Assembly (NCBI GenBank): GCA_014549065.1
Contig: JACDOX010000173.1
Span: 809,839-873,838 of the forward strand
Direction: 5' to 3'
Source: Cardinalis cardinalis
Lineage: Eukaryota > Chordata > Aves > Passeriformes > Cardinalidae
DNA length: 64,000 nt
Part shown: piece after piece, positions 46,101 through 58,100 of the stretch
Position numbering within the stretch: the first letter of the stretch is position 1
Layout of the letters: the number at the start of each line of letters is the position of its first letter
Translations under genes and position numbers: made by a program
The notes under the pieces: model-generated
What the model saw: only the letters and a program-made list of their open reading frames with translations
Database searches by the model: none
What the model was told of the DNA's origin: nothing

Positions 46101-49100
46101 CCAGCACTTCCCTCTCCAAGTTCAAGGGCAGAGCCATTACCCTTGGAGCCATGGCTAATCAGGATTAGCTCCCTGTGCCTTTGCTGTCAGCTCTGGACAC
46201 AGCCANATCCAGGGCATCCATCAGGCACCCAGAGAGAGGCACTGCCTGGCCCAGGCTCCCAGCCTGGCTGTTCTTTCAGAGCCACTTGTCTGTCTCCATG
46301 GATGAGAACACTGACACAAAGCCTCCTTGGCATCCCACGTTCAAATCCTGGAGTGATCAAATCCCCAGCTAAGCCAGGCCCTGGGTGGGTCACTGCTGGT
46401 ACTGGGTTGCTCTGTCCCCATCACCAGGACTTGTTGTCCATGGTGGCCACCTGAGAGTGTCCCTGGCACCTGCAGGGTGCTCAGGGAGGGAGGACAGAGC
46501 TCATCCCCATCCCAGGGCCTCTCCAGGGCAGCGTGGAAGGCAGAGCTGAAGCTGCTGAGCTTGCCCAAGGTGAGCCAGGCATCCCTGGGAGCAGCTGCTC
46601 CATCTCCTGCTGGTCCCTGGGATGGACTAAACACAGTTTAGCTCCAGGGCTTGCTCCTGGCCTTCCAGAGGGGAATTGCAGCAAGGCACAGGGATTTGTA
46701 AGCAGAGCCAATGTCCCAGGGAAGGAAGGGCTGCAAGAATGGTGGGCAGCACTTGTTCAGGATTTGTTGGGAAAGTCCATCTTTCCCTCAGGGCAGGAGT
46801 AACCTTCCTCTCCCAGGGGTATGGGGTACCTTGTGGAGGTTGTCTCCCTGGGCTCTGGGGATTATTGAGGTTTCCTCAATAGCATTAAGGGATTTGAGAA
46901 GCTGCAGGGTGATTCAGGTTCAACCCCCATTGCTGCCACACTGTTGGATGAACAGAGTGGTTCTCTCCACAAAAGGTAAGAGCTCAGGAGACCCAGAGCA
47001 TAGAGATGAAACATAGAATGGAAAAATAAGCAAAAACTGAAGCTTGGATGTAGAAAGAAATCTGATTTATTTAACATCTCTAAGCCATTTCCCAGTTTGG
47101 CCAATTGAGGGCATCCTCAAAACCTGATCAGAGCCCAGGGTTGCGTGTACATCCCAACCTCACTGCTTTTATGCTGTGTGTCCAAGTCCTCCCATTCCCC
47201 CCAGAAGGGAATGTGGCCTGTGGAGAACCTGCTGCATGTCTGAGGTGGGCAAAGCCACTGCTGCAAGTGAACCACAGGCTGAGAGTGGAGGAATTTGTGT
47301 TCTTGAATACCTCAGTCCTTGAATGCCTTAGTAAAGAGTTTTGCTACTATGGGCAAACATGGATCTAATTACTACTGACTGAGTAAACCAAGCTGCTGCC
47401 TGCCCTCTCTCTGAGCAGGCTGAGTGTCACTATCATCCCATTAAACTCCACTCCAGCAGTAGAAACGCTGATAAAAAATGTGGTGATAGGACAAGAGGAA
47501 TGGCTTTGCACTGCCAGAGGGCAGGGATGGATGGGATATTGGGAATGAGGAATTGTTCCCTGGCAGGGTGGGCAGGCCCTGGCACAGGGTGCCCAGAGCA
47601 GCTGGGGCTGCCCCTGGATCCCNGGCAGTGCCCAAGGCCAGGCTGGACAGGGTTTGGAGCACTCTGGTGTAGTGGGAGGTGTCGCTGCCATGGCAGGGGT
47701 GGGATGTTATGGGCTTTAAAGTCCCTTCCAAGGCAATCCCTTCTGTGATTCTGTGATTCTGTAATTTCCTCAGCTCTGAGAAGCCACAGCTGTTTGTCAC
47801 CCACACAAAGGGAATGGTTGAGCAGNACTCACCTGAGACTGTGAGCTCTGGTGGGCAAATGTCTGGAGACAAAGAAGGCACAGGAAAAGGATTTTCACGT
47901 CTATTCTAGAAAAACAAGACAAAATGGCACAGACAGTTGCTAAGGAGAATCTGTTGGTGTAAATAATGAGCAGGAGATCGAGTTCAAGGCAGAGCCATGA
48001 GGGCATCACATCCATCCCTTGTGCAGGGGGGGGTAAAGAGATTCCAGGGGTTTCTCTGGGGGCACCTGGCACAGGCTGAGCCATCCCAAACCCTCTGGTC
48101 ACACACAAACAGTTCTGTCCTTTCTGTAACTGTGCTTGAGTGCTGGGGCTGGTTTTGACCTTGCATGGTTTCTCCACAGAGGTTCTCCCTGAAGNTCTGC
48201 ATCCAATCCAGCAGGGAGGTCCCAAGCCTGACCACAGCCAGGTGTAATATTTAGCCCAAACCTATAATTATCCCAGTGAGCAGGGCAGGAACCAGAGATC
48301 AGTTCACACCCTTTCTTGTGTGCAATGTCATGGCTGAAAGCACAAGGAAGAGGGAAAAATAATCTGAGGGTGAGCACCACCAAGAGAGCTGTGACACAGC
48401 TGGGGACTTGGGTGCCAAGAGGGCACAGGACTGGTGTAAGGACATACAGACAGGCAGCACCTGCATGGGCACTCTTTCCCTCGTATAGAAGTCCAGACCT
48501 CATTAGAAGTTCCATCTTTCAGCAGCAAAGTGAGGAAAGGAGCCATTTCTGTCCAGCCAGTGGTGGGANTTGATACAAGTGCACAGCATCACACGAGCTG
48601 GGGGTGAGGGGTCCAACCATAGCACCAGCCACAGCTCCAGGGGCTCTGGTGCCTTTCTAGGGCACATCTCCAGCCTGGTGCACCCAAAGGCAGCACATAG
48701 GTGACATTCATGAGTCTGTGTCCCCACAGGTCTGGAAAGCAAGGTGTTCTGTGAATGGTCTTCTACNACAGGAACATCCAGCCAGCCCCTTTTGAAGGAA
48801 ATTTGTGTGGAAGAGAGCAGAAAGGGCACCCAGCATGGCACCAGTCCAGAAGGGGAGTGACAAATGCACAGAATGGAGCTGCAGACCCTGAGGGTTCTGT
48901 GGTTAAACCCTGTCCAGCCATTCACAGCTCGAGCACTTCTCTGCAAATACAAAGTGGAGCTTGGCTTTGCAGCAGGAATGAGTCTGGCTTATCATTAGAG
49001 CAGTCAGGAGCAGGAATGGGCTGTGCAGGAATGCTGGGGATTCATCCTCATCAGAGGGCTTGAAGAATAAAGAGTTGTGCCTGCCTTTGGCTAGGAGCCT

Positions 49101-52100
49101 AGATCAAACTGACTCCAGAGATCCCTTCCAGCCCTATGACTGGTGCTGAATGAGATGCAGGTTGCTATCCACAGAAGGGCTTTGTTTTTTTTTAAACCTG
49201 AGACTCTTAAAACAGGTCTGAATGCAGGCCCTGGAGATGAAACTCCTGTCATTACCTCCACAGATCCATCTCTGTCTCAAACCCAAGAGAGAAGAAATTA
49301 TTTCAGATTTAAAACATCTGCCTGCAGGTAAATACATCAACAGCACAGACTTCCCACTGGATTTCCAGAAGTACTCTAAGGGACTCCCTAAAGAAGAGTT
49401 CTCTGATCAAGGAAAGATCCCAGGACTGGTATCTATCTCCAGGACTGGTATCATATCTCTTTAGAGATGAATTTCCACCTACCTCTGGGGACCTCACGTG
49501 GACCTTCAGCCTGCAGGAGCTCAGGCCATTTCCCAGAGCCTTTGGAGGAGGGGATGGGCTGTTGCTGTGCACTGACAGGCCAGGATGTAACCGTCCCCTC
49601 CCAGGGATAAAGGCCACTTCTGTGCTTCCCTCGTGTCTTCAACAAACAACAAACACACAACAGCTGATTAACCAAACAAAAGGCACAAATTTGCAGAGCT
49701 CCCGTGCTTGTGGTTCTGTCTCCAGGATAACCTCACCTAAGCCTGAGCAGCCTGCACCAGTGCAGCTGGATCTCCACCAGCTGCATTCCATTGAATCCTG
49801 GGATGGTTAAGGTTGGGAAAGACCCCTCAGATCATTGAGTTCCACCGTTTCCTGGGTGGAGGTGGCTAAGGCCACCATTGACCCATGTCCCCAGGTGCCA
49901 CATCTCCATGGCTTTTGAACACTTCTAGGTGATTCCACCACTCTCCTGGGCAGCCTGTGCAGGGGACCCTTTCCATGAAGAAGTTTTTCCTAATATCCAA
50001 TCTAAACATCCCCTGGCACTACTTGAGGCTGTTTCCTCTTGTCCTGTCACTTGTTAATTGGGAAAAAAGCCCAATCCCCACCTGGCTCCACCCNCTTGTA
50101 CAGATCCATAAGGTCNCTCTTGAGTCTCCTTTTTTCCCCTTTTTTAACTTCAGTTCTATTTCAAAGCTCTGCTGGGCAGNAGATACTCATGAGGCCCAGA
50201 AGTTTGGGAAGGTCTGGATTACACTTCAGGATGATCCATGCCTTCAAGGTTTCCTGATGTGACCACCTTAAAGAATCATTTAGGGCCAATAGTGCCCTTG
50301 AAGCCAAACCTTGGTATGAAGTGTTCTGCCTAAGACTCAGCAGCCCCTGATGATGACAGGAAATACTTTCTATGCCTACCTGAATTTGGCTTTTTCAATT
50401 ATTTTTCTGGCCTCCTCATGTGTGCTGCCCACCAGAGAATCTCTGTTGATAGCAATGAGCTGGTCTCCAGGTCGGAGCCGACCATCCTAAACAAACAGGG
50501 GGAAAGACACAGCAATGAGAAGGGACATCTCTGCCCAAAGCCTTCTCCTGCAACACAAATCCTCATTAGTCCATGCAATTATCCATCTACTCCTAGAAAA
50601 GCTGCTTCAGAACAGCCACAGCCTCTAGGAAAGGTGCCCATGGCAGAGCTCCTGAGGGTCTCCACACCGACTTACTTTGTAACAGTCCCCATCTGGCAAA
50701 AGCTCTTGGACATAAATCATGGGCCCGTCAGGCCTGTTGGATCCACCACTGATGGTCAGCCCCAAGCCAGAGGAGTTTGCTACAGAAATGCTCTGGATTC
50801 CTGAGTCAATGGAGTAGCTGCAAGGGAGAGAAGTCAGCAGGTGACTCAAGGTGATCTGGGTTATCTTCTCCTAGCACTGAACAAACTGCCTGGATTTATT
50901 TCCATGTGTGATCCTTCTANCTTCTCCCAGCCTTTTATTTGCATCCTTTCTTCCACCCACTGTTGGAAAGGGGAAGTGAGGCCTCCTGTTCTTTGGCAGA
51001 CATTGTTCAGTGTTGTTAAAGTGACTGCTTCCCCTAATCCCCAATAGGAGAATACTTGTTTAGAGAAGAAACTAAAGATTTAACCAGAATAGATTTAGCA
51101 TTCCTGGTTTTATAGGCAAAAGCACACAAATGATCAACATGTTGTTGCTTGAATCCAACTAAATCACCAGACAGCAATTTANAGATGGATCAGCTATCAA
51201 GCAGTTCTTAGGAAACATCAAAGTGACGCTCAGGATACACAGCTGGGTGTGTCTTAACCTGGATTTGGACCCAAAATCATGCAAAATGNCCTAAGAAATG
51301 GGCATCCTTTTCAGCAACACCCACCACAATGTGAGCTGCTGCTGTGGCAGGTGGCTTGCTCAGGATGGAAAGGAGCAGCAAACAGGCTGGAGCCTTCCCT
51401 CCAAGAGCTGCTGGACAGGACTCAACAGGCCACCAAGGCCCAGCCACAGCAGTGGCNCTGTGCCAGCAGGGAGGTCTGGCAGTGGCAGAGCTGTGGCAGC
51501 AGAGATTTCACTGAGCTCCCATGGGCAGCACTGCAGCAGGGGGGATTGGGAAAGACTTGGTGGTGCATGAGGAGCAGCAAGCCTTTTCCTCCAAATGGGA
51601 TGGGTGCAGCTGGCTTTTTGCTTTTCAGTTTATTTCCACAGCAGCCACTGCCCAAAGAGTCTGCACGGGCTCCTCGTGTTACAACTTCAGGCACAACAGC
51701 AGCTGAGCACCCCATGCCCCACAGTGACACCAGCACAGGTTCCCAAGCAATGCCATCCCTGGTGGTCACACACCCCAGGGGAAGGGGTGCATGGGCCATA
51801 GTCTTATGAAAAAACATTGCTTTAAGGTGAATGATCTTAGGGAAATGAAATCATGAAGTCAGCATTGAAATGCTCTGATCAGCCCAGAATCTCAGGCACT
51901 GACTGTGGTGAGATTGCATTGCATCCAGCTCCCACATCTCACTGGAGGGGCAGGACCTCAGGTGATGCCACAATGAGAAGTCACAGCCTGGGGACAACCT
52001 GTGGTGAGCAGAAGGGGTGGCAGCCACATGCATGAAAAGACTCATGGCCCAAATTACATCTCACAGCTGACCACCAATGCTCAGGTGAAAGCAGTGGTCT

Positions 52101-55100
52101 GTGATTCCAGGGGAAAACCTCTGGGGCCTGGTAGCAGCATGGAGACAAGCAGAACATGGCACAGCATGGTGAGGAGGTCACCAAGACAGGCCCCTCTAGC
52201 CTCAATATCCATTTTCCTGCCCACGATGGGGTGGTTGGAATGAGATGATCTCTGAGGTTCCATCCCACCCAACCCATTCTGGATTCTACACCTCAGCCTG
52301 GAGGGAATTAACAGCACAGTGAGGACGGCTTGAACAAAGCAGCTGCCAAGTAGATGATGTGGTGTCTCCTCTGTGTGGGTCTCTCACTCCATGCAAGCAG
52401 CTTAAACCTCTGGTGCCAAATATTTGTCCTCTGCAAATCCCTAATAAGCTGGTATTTAGCAAGAGGATTTACTGGTTCTGCAGTGAGGGCTGATTCTCTT
52501 TACCAGTGCCTTGGCTTGTTTGTGCTGGCAAAGGAGGGGAGCTGGGAGCCCTGGGGACAAATGGTCCCCATTCCATGACTGTGAACAGCCCCCGAGCTGT
52601 CCCTCTGGAGACGGGCCCTGGAGACNAAACCGCAGAAAAACCAGCTCGGCCTGTCCAAACCTCTGACCCTGCGGGACGTGCCAGGGCAGATGGCCACTGG
52701 AAACACACTCTGGGAGATGCTCTGGCCACCAAAGGATGAGGTGACTGCAGGCTGATGATCCCAAAGCAAAGGGCATCAGGGATGTTTGCATGGAGAGGTG
52801 CTGGTGCTCTTGGAGCATGGGGTCAAAGTGCCAGGAGCAGGGCAAGAGGAGACAAGCTCCAAAAACCCCTCCTGAAAGCAGCACCAGATTTGCAGGAACA
52901 CTGCTCATGGTTTACAAGGTGATGTGCAGGGCCCCTCAGCTGGCTGTAAACCATGGCCTCTCCCTGGGATTCAGAGGGGAGGAAGAATGTGGAAACCCAG
53001 AGCACAGGGAATATTTCTCTGTCTGCTCTGGGGTGCCCTGACCCCAGGGGAGCTCTGACTCTGACCCTCATCCATGGAGAAAGTTTCTCAGACTTCAAGA
53101 TAGACTGGAATCCACCAAAGTGTGAAACAGATTGTAGAGAGTAGTGTAGNTGTATCANTGGNTGAGAAATTTAGGTTTTGGGATTTTTAGTGTGTTGTGG
53201 ATGGAAGCAAGATGGAGGGCACAGGGTGTCATCCTGGGTTTCTTCATGCTTCTTCTTCCTCCTTCTTCATGAGTTTGGGTGGCATTTTGTAATTGGGCAG
53301 AAAAGNCCCATTGTGGGCTCTTTGGGATCAGTTATTAGGTTAAAAGGTAAAATAATCTAGGTGTTAATTGGATAGTTTAGTCTTAAAAGACCTTGTAANA
53401 AGAGACTGTTGGCCATTTTGTGCCTTCTAATGAAAAGCTGCCAAACCCACAGTAATGAGACTGTTTTACTGATAAGAAATAATAAACACTTGAATTTGTA
53501 TCTCAAGTGCCTTCAGTCCAGACTCAGAAAAACTGACGACTAGAACCCCCACAGAAGAGGAGCTGCTGCATGGTGCAGACATATTGATTGTCTCAACTGG
53601 GAACCTTTTCACCTCCATTGGAACAAACTTCCCAGGAACAGCNAAGATGCCACCACCACATCCAGAAGATGCCGTGGCCTCTGAACCGTTGTGGTGATAG
53701 AAGAGTCGAGAGGTCATAAGGATGAACAAAGCTGTTCAACAAGCACTGGAATTCTGTACTGGGTGTANCCCTCTGACATTTGGTGGTGTCCTGCTGCCCT
53801 GGGGGGCCGGGCTGGGGGGATGTGTACGTACTGTGCGTGAGGAGCGTGCGCCAGGCTCCCCAGGACGGGGCCGTGCGAGTTGGCAGGGCTCAGCAGCAGC
53901 GGGCTCTGCGAGCGCGACGANGAGCCCGAGGAGGTGCTCTCCAGGTATCGACCTGAACACCAAAGGCACAGTCAGNCCAGGGCACACAGACGCTCCAGCA
54001 TCACCCTCCCCCCTGCTCTGCTGCTGGGAGANGATGCTGCACTCCTGGATTTCTGGGGAAAGCCAAATGGTGGTTAAAGACATCAGGATAGGGCTGAAGG
54101 AGAGGAAACATTCAGCCTCCTTGGCACAATTCCAGCGTGGGACTGCCAACCCTACACACCTCTGCCACAGGGGAAGGGCCAGCAGCTGTCTGGTGGGATG
54201 CCAAGCTGTAGGGAGAGCTTTNTTCCCCAGGCACACATGGCTTTTTGTGCTGGCATCTTCCTTAGGTCAACCTTGTTGCCTCTCATTAAACATTTCCCAT
54301 TTGCAAATGAAAAATAAAGTAATGATCTTTAAATGAATTATTGCTGAAATGCCTTGAAATCCAGAGCAAAAATGTATANCTGCATTTACTGATGGAGTCA
54401 CCTGCCCAGCACACGAGTTAGGCAGAATCTGGGGATCAGGGGAGTGGTTATGACTCAATTAAAGCCTCCCTCGATCACCCCGTGGCAGCACTGGCCACGC
54501 TCTTGCATGCACTAAGGGTCTGCAACAAGGACAANCTTTTCAAACCTCCACCCCAACAGCTACTCAAATTCAACCACAGCCCCTTCAGAATGACACTGGG
54601 ATAAAGGAAACTCTCTCTGCAGAGAGAGGGGCTTTGAGGTCCCTGCTGAGCTACTCACTGCCGCCGTGCAGGACCGGCGAGCTCCGCGCTGAGCCCGTGT
54701 TGCTCTGGGAGCCAAACTTCTCCAGCAGCTCCGAGAACTCTCTCCTGCAAACAAAACCATGGGGCAGTCAGCTGCTGCTCAGAACTCCCCCCACATGATT
54801 ATATGGCAAGAGAGCCCCTGATGGCAGGGACTGGGTACCAAGGCTGCGGGGCTGGTGCTCTCCAGCTGTGGGAGCAGACAAAGCTTCCTCCTGCACAAGG
54901 GGACCACCCTGCTTTCAANAGCTTGTGCAAGGCTTCAGGTCTATAATCAATGCCACGGCAGTGCAGCTTTCCTGTGATGGGCTGGAGCTCCAGAGTGCTC
55001 CTTCCCTGCCCTGGAGTGTGTTCAGGGCAAGAGGAGCTGGGAAGGGTCATATTCTTAAAGATCTTTTCCAATCTTTATGATCCTATGATTTTGTGGATAG

Positions 55101-58100
55101 GTTCTGTACTGAGAACTGTCATTCCTGAGAGAGGGCAGATGAGCACTGGAGCCCTGCCTTGCATCCTGCCTTGCACCCCGCCTCATGGACCCTCCTGGGA
55201 ATGTTTTCACCCCAACTATAAGGCTCAAAGGTTTTGCAAACACACCACACAAATTAAACCCTGCCAGAAGGAGTTGTAACTCTGCAAACATAACCCAAAA
55301 ATTCTTGGCCTATTTGTGACTCCTTCTAGGACAGTTAAATATTCTGTTTTTCTTCCTCTTTTCTGGACAGAAAGCAGATCCTGTAGCTCTTGCTGGAGTA
55401 AAGAGGGAGATGGCTTNTGAGGCACCTGCAGAAGCATCAGCCCGCTCTCCCAACCCATCCATGATGATGCTCTCCATGAACATCACAAGCTATACCCTTG
55501 GAGCATGACACCTCAGCAAAGACCTGCATGCACTCTCATCCCCAAAATCCCCTGAAAAGTGATCTCCACGCCCAGGCACCAGACACTTTGTTCCAAGCTG
55601 AGTTTGACCACTGTGTGTTGAGCCCTTGATGAGCTGGAAGTCCCTGTACACCACAGGTGATTTTCTTCATGACCTTTTTTTGTGTTTTGGAACTTAAGAA
55701 CTACCATCGTCCACTACATTTACCACAAGAACTACATTTACCAGCTCCTGCCTCATCTTTTTAACCTTTCTTTGAGTTGCTGTGAGCCCCTGACATCCTT
55801 TCNGGTGAGGAGGCATGGAAAGGAATCACACCTTCCTTGTGCTCATGTTCAGCAGCCTTCTGATCCAGCCCTGCCACGCTACTCTCATGCTGTCCCTCTG
55901 CAATGAGGGCTGTTTTCTCCCTTTATAACCCAACCCCACCTGAAGGATCCGACCTTTTGGCAGAGAGATCCTCAAGGATGACTAATTTCTTACACATGCC
56001 AGTTAATAAGCATCCAGGCAGTGGGGCAGACCCTGAAAATGTTGTTTCAGTGGCCACAGTAACACCATTAGATGTCGTCTTTGAAGGCAGGAGGGAATCC
56101 CCATGGGAAGGAGCCTTCCTGATGCCATAGCCCCAGGAAAAGCCTGGTTATGAGTGGCTCCCTCTCAGGCTTGACAGTCAGACAAGCTCCAGAGGTGAAC
56201 CTGAAGGAACCCAGCCACAGCAAAGTTCCCTGAGCGAGGAGACTGCTGTGACACACTCGCAGACGCTGCGTCATCTGCGTTCCTCACCAGGACAGATGTT
56301 GGGTGTTATTGGCTAGATTAGAGTCAACAATATTAAATGATGAATGAATCATCAGCTCCTCAGGTTCCTGCTGGAAATGCTCTCAGTAATTTACATCTTC
56401 CCAGTCACAACCAGCTCATTAACAAACTTCAAAGACCAGCGCAGGCCTTATCTAATATTGCCATCAAATTTATGCCTTATTCATTCCATTTAATGCTAAT
56501 TTAAAACCCAAGTGTCACACAATGCTCAGTGACATGCCTTGNTGAATCCCAATATTTGCATCCATACTATTGTCTTTATCAACCAAACCCATGACCTTAA
56601 AAAAGGACCACGATTTTGTTCAGANACCCCAAGTCCCACAGAGCTCTTTTGGCTTTCACCTCTTGGGCACAAACTTCCCAGGAACAGCCAAGATGCCACC
56701 AGGACACCCAGAAGGTGCTGTGTCCTCCCAGCCATGGTGGTGATAAAACAGTAAGGAGGACAAGAGGGTGATCAAAGCCATTCTCCAAGCACTGGGATTC
56801 TTTATTGGANCTACCCCTCAGACAGTGGCAGGCATTTTTGGTGGCCCACCAAGGGACAGCTGTGTGTGACCTGCACTTGCTGTGCATGAGGAGAAGGCAA
56901 TTTCATAATATAAGGCACCAAAATATGTAAATTATTAGGAAAATTTCTCCACTGAAAGGATGTAAGGAACTGGAACAGGCTGCCCAGGGAAGTGGTGGAA
57001 TCACTAGAAGTNTTCAAAAACCATGTGGATGTGACACTTGAGGACATGGTTTAACTGGCCTTGGCAGTGGTAGGTTAAGGGTTGGANTCGAGGGTCTCAG
57101 AGAGTTTTCCAACCTAAATGATTCCACAAGCTCTGGGAAAGCACAAGGACAAGTCAGCCCCTGGTTTGCTGATCCCTGAGCTGAGCCTCGGGTGGATCTC
57201 AGCAGAGCTATTCCAGTTTCCCAGTAAAGCCTCTGTGTTTCTGCAGCTGATTCACACCAGNTTCACTGGCAGCTCCCACAGCCACGGCCTTACCCCTCCC
57301 TGACCCCTGCAGGGGCAGGTCCAACACGCTGCCATCTCACAGATTATCCCCAGCGGTTACCAAGCCACCAGCTTAGGTTTTGTTTTGGGCTGGGTATTTC
57401 TGTGGTCATCTATTGTTCCATTTTCCTCAGATAATAATCCAGCAGAGCACAGAGGAGGTTATAAACGCCAAACAATGGCTGAAATACTCTTAGTCAATGC
57501 AAATGCAACTGGTGCAGCAGCTCTGTGACCCTGCAAACCCCGTCACCAACACGTGCTGCCAAACTCTGTCATAAGTGAGGACATGCACGGGCTCAGAACT
57601 CCTTGTTGTTGTTGTTTATTTTGCGTCCTGAAATTCATCCACAAAGGAGGTTTATCATTATTTTCTCAGGAGCCTGAATGAGCTGTGGGACTGGGTCCAG
57701 CCCAGGACAATGNGACCAAATGCCACCGTCCCAGCTCCTGCTTTGTTGGTCACTCCTGCCAGCCCCAGTTCCACCAGGGACACAAACACATGACTAACTT
57801 GAGGCACACATTTATCCCAGCAGAAAGTAAAGCACTTTCTGGTGCCAGTCTCGTGGGAATTAATTTTGTGCTCAGTGCTGTGTTTGGAGGAGCTGGACGG
57901 GGCAGACAATGCCCAAACATTGCGGATTAATGAACGAGCACACTGAAGGAATGCCAGCAGGCCTTGCTTTGTGCTTTCAGACACCAAGAAGCTTCAGAAG
58001 ATGTCTTTAATATTTAAAATTTGACCCTTACTAAAACATTGTGAATTGTCAGGTGCCTGCAGGACTAAAATGCCCAGCTTGATTAAAAAACAACAACCAT

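Noticed and set aside
47833..47863. Shorter version of the spacer exon starting at an internal tctccag
   Set aside because: It would enter in phase 1 and would not connect to the phase-0 micro-exon upstream. The longer exon from 47905 has a much better acceptor and the right phase.
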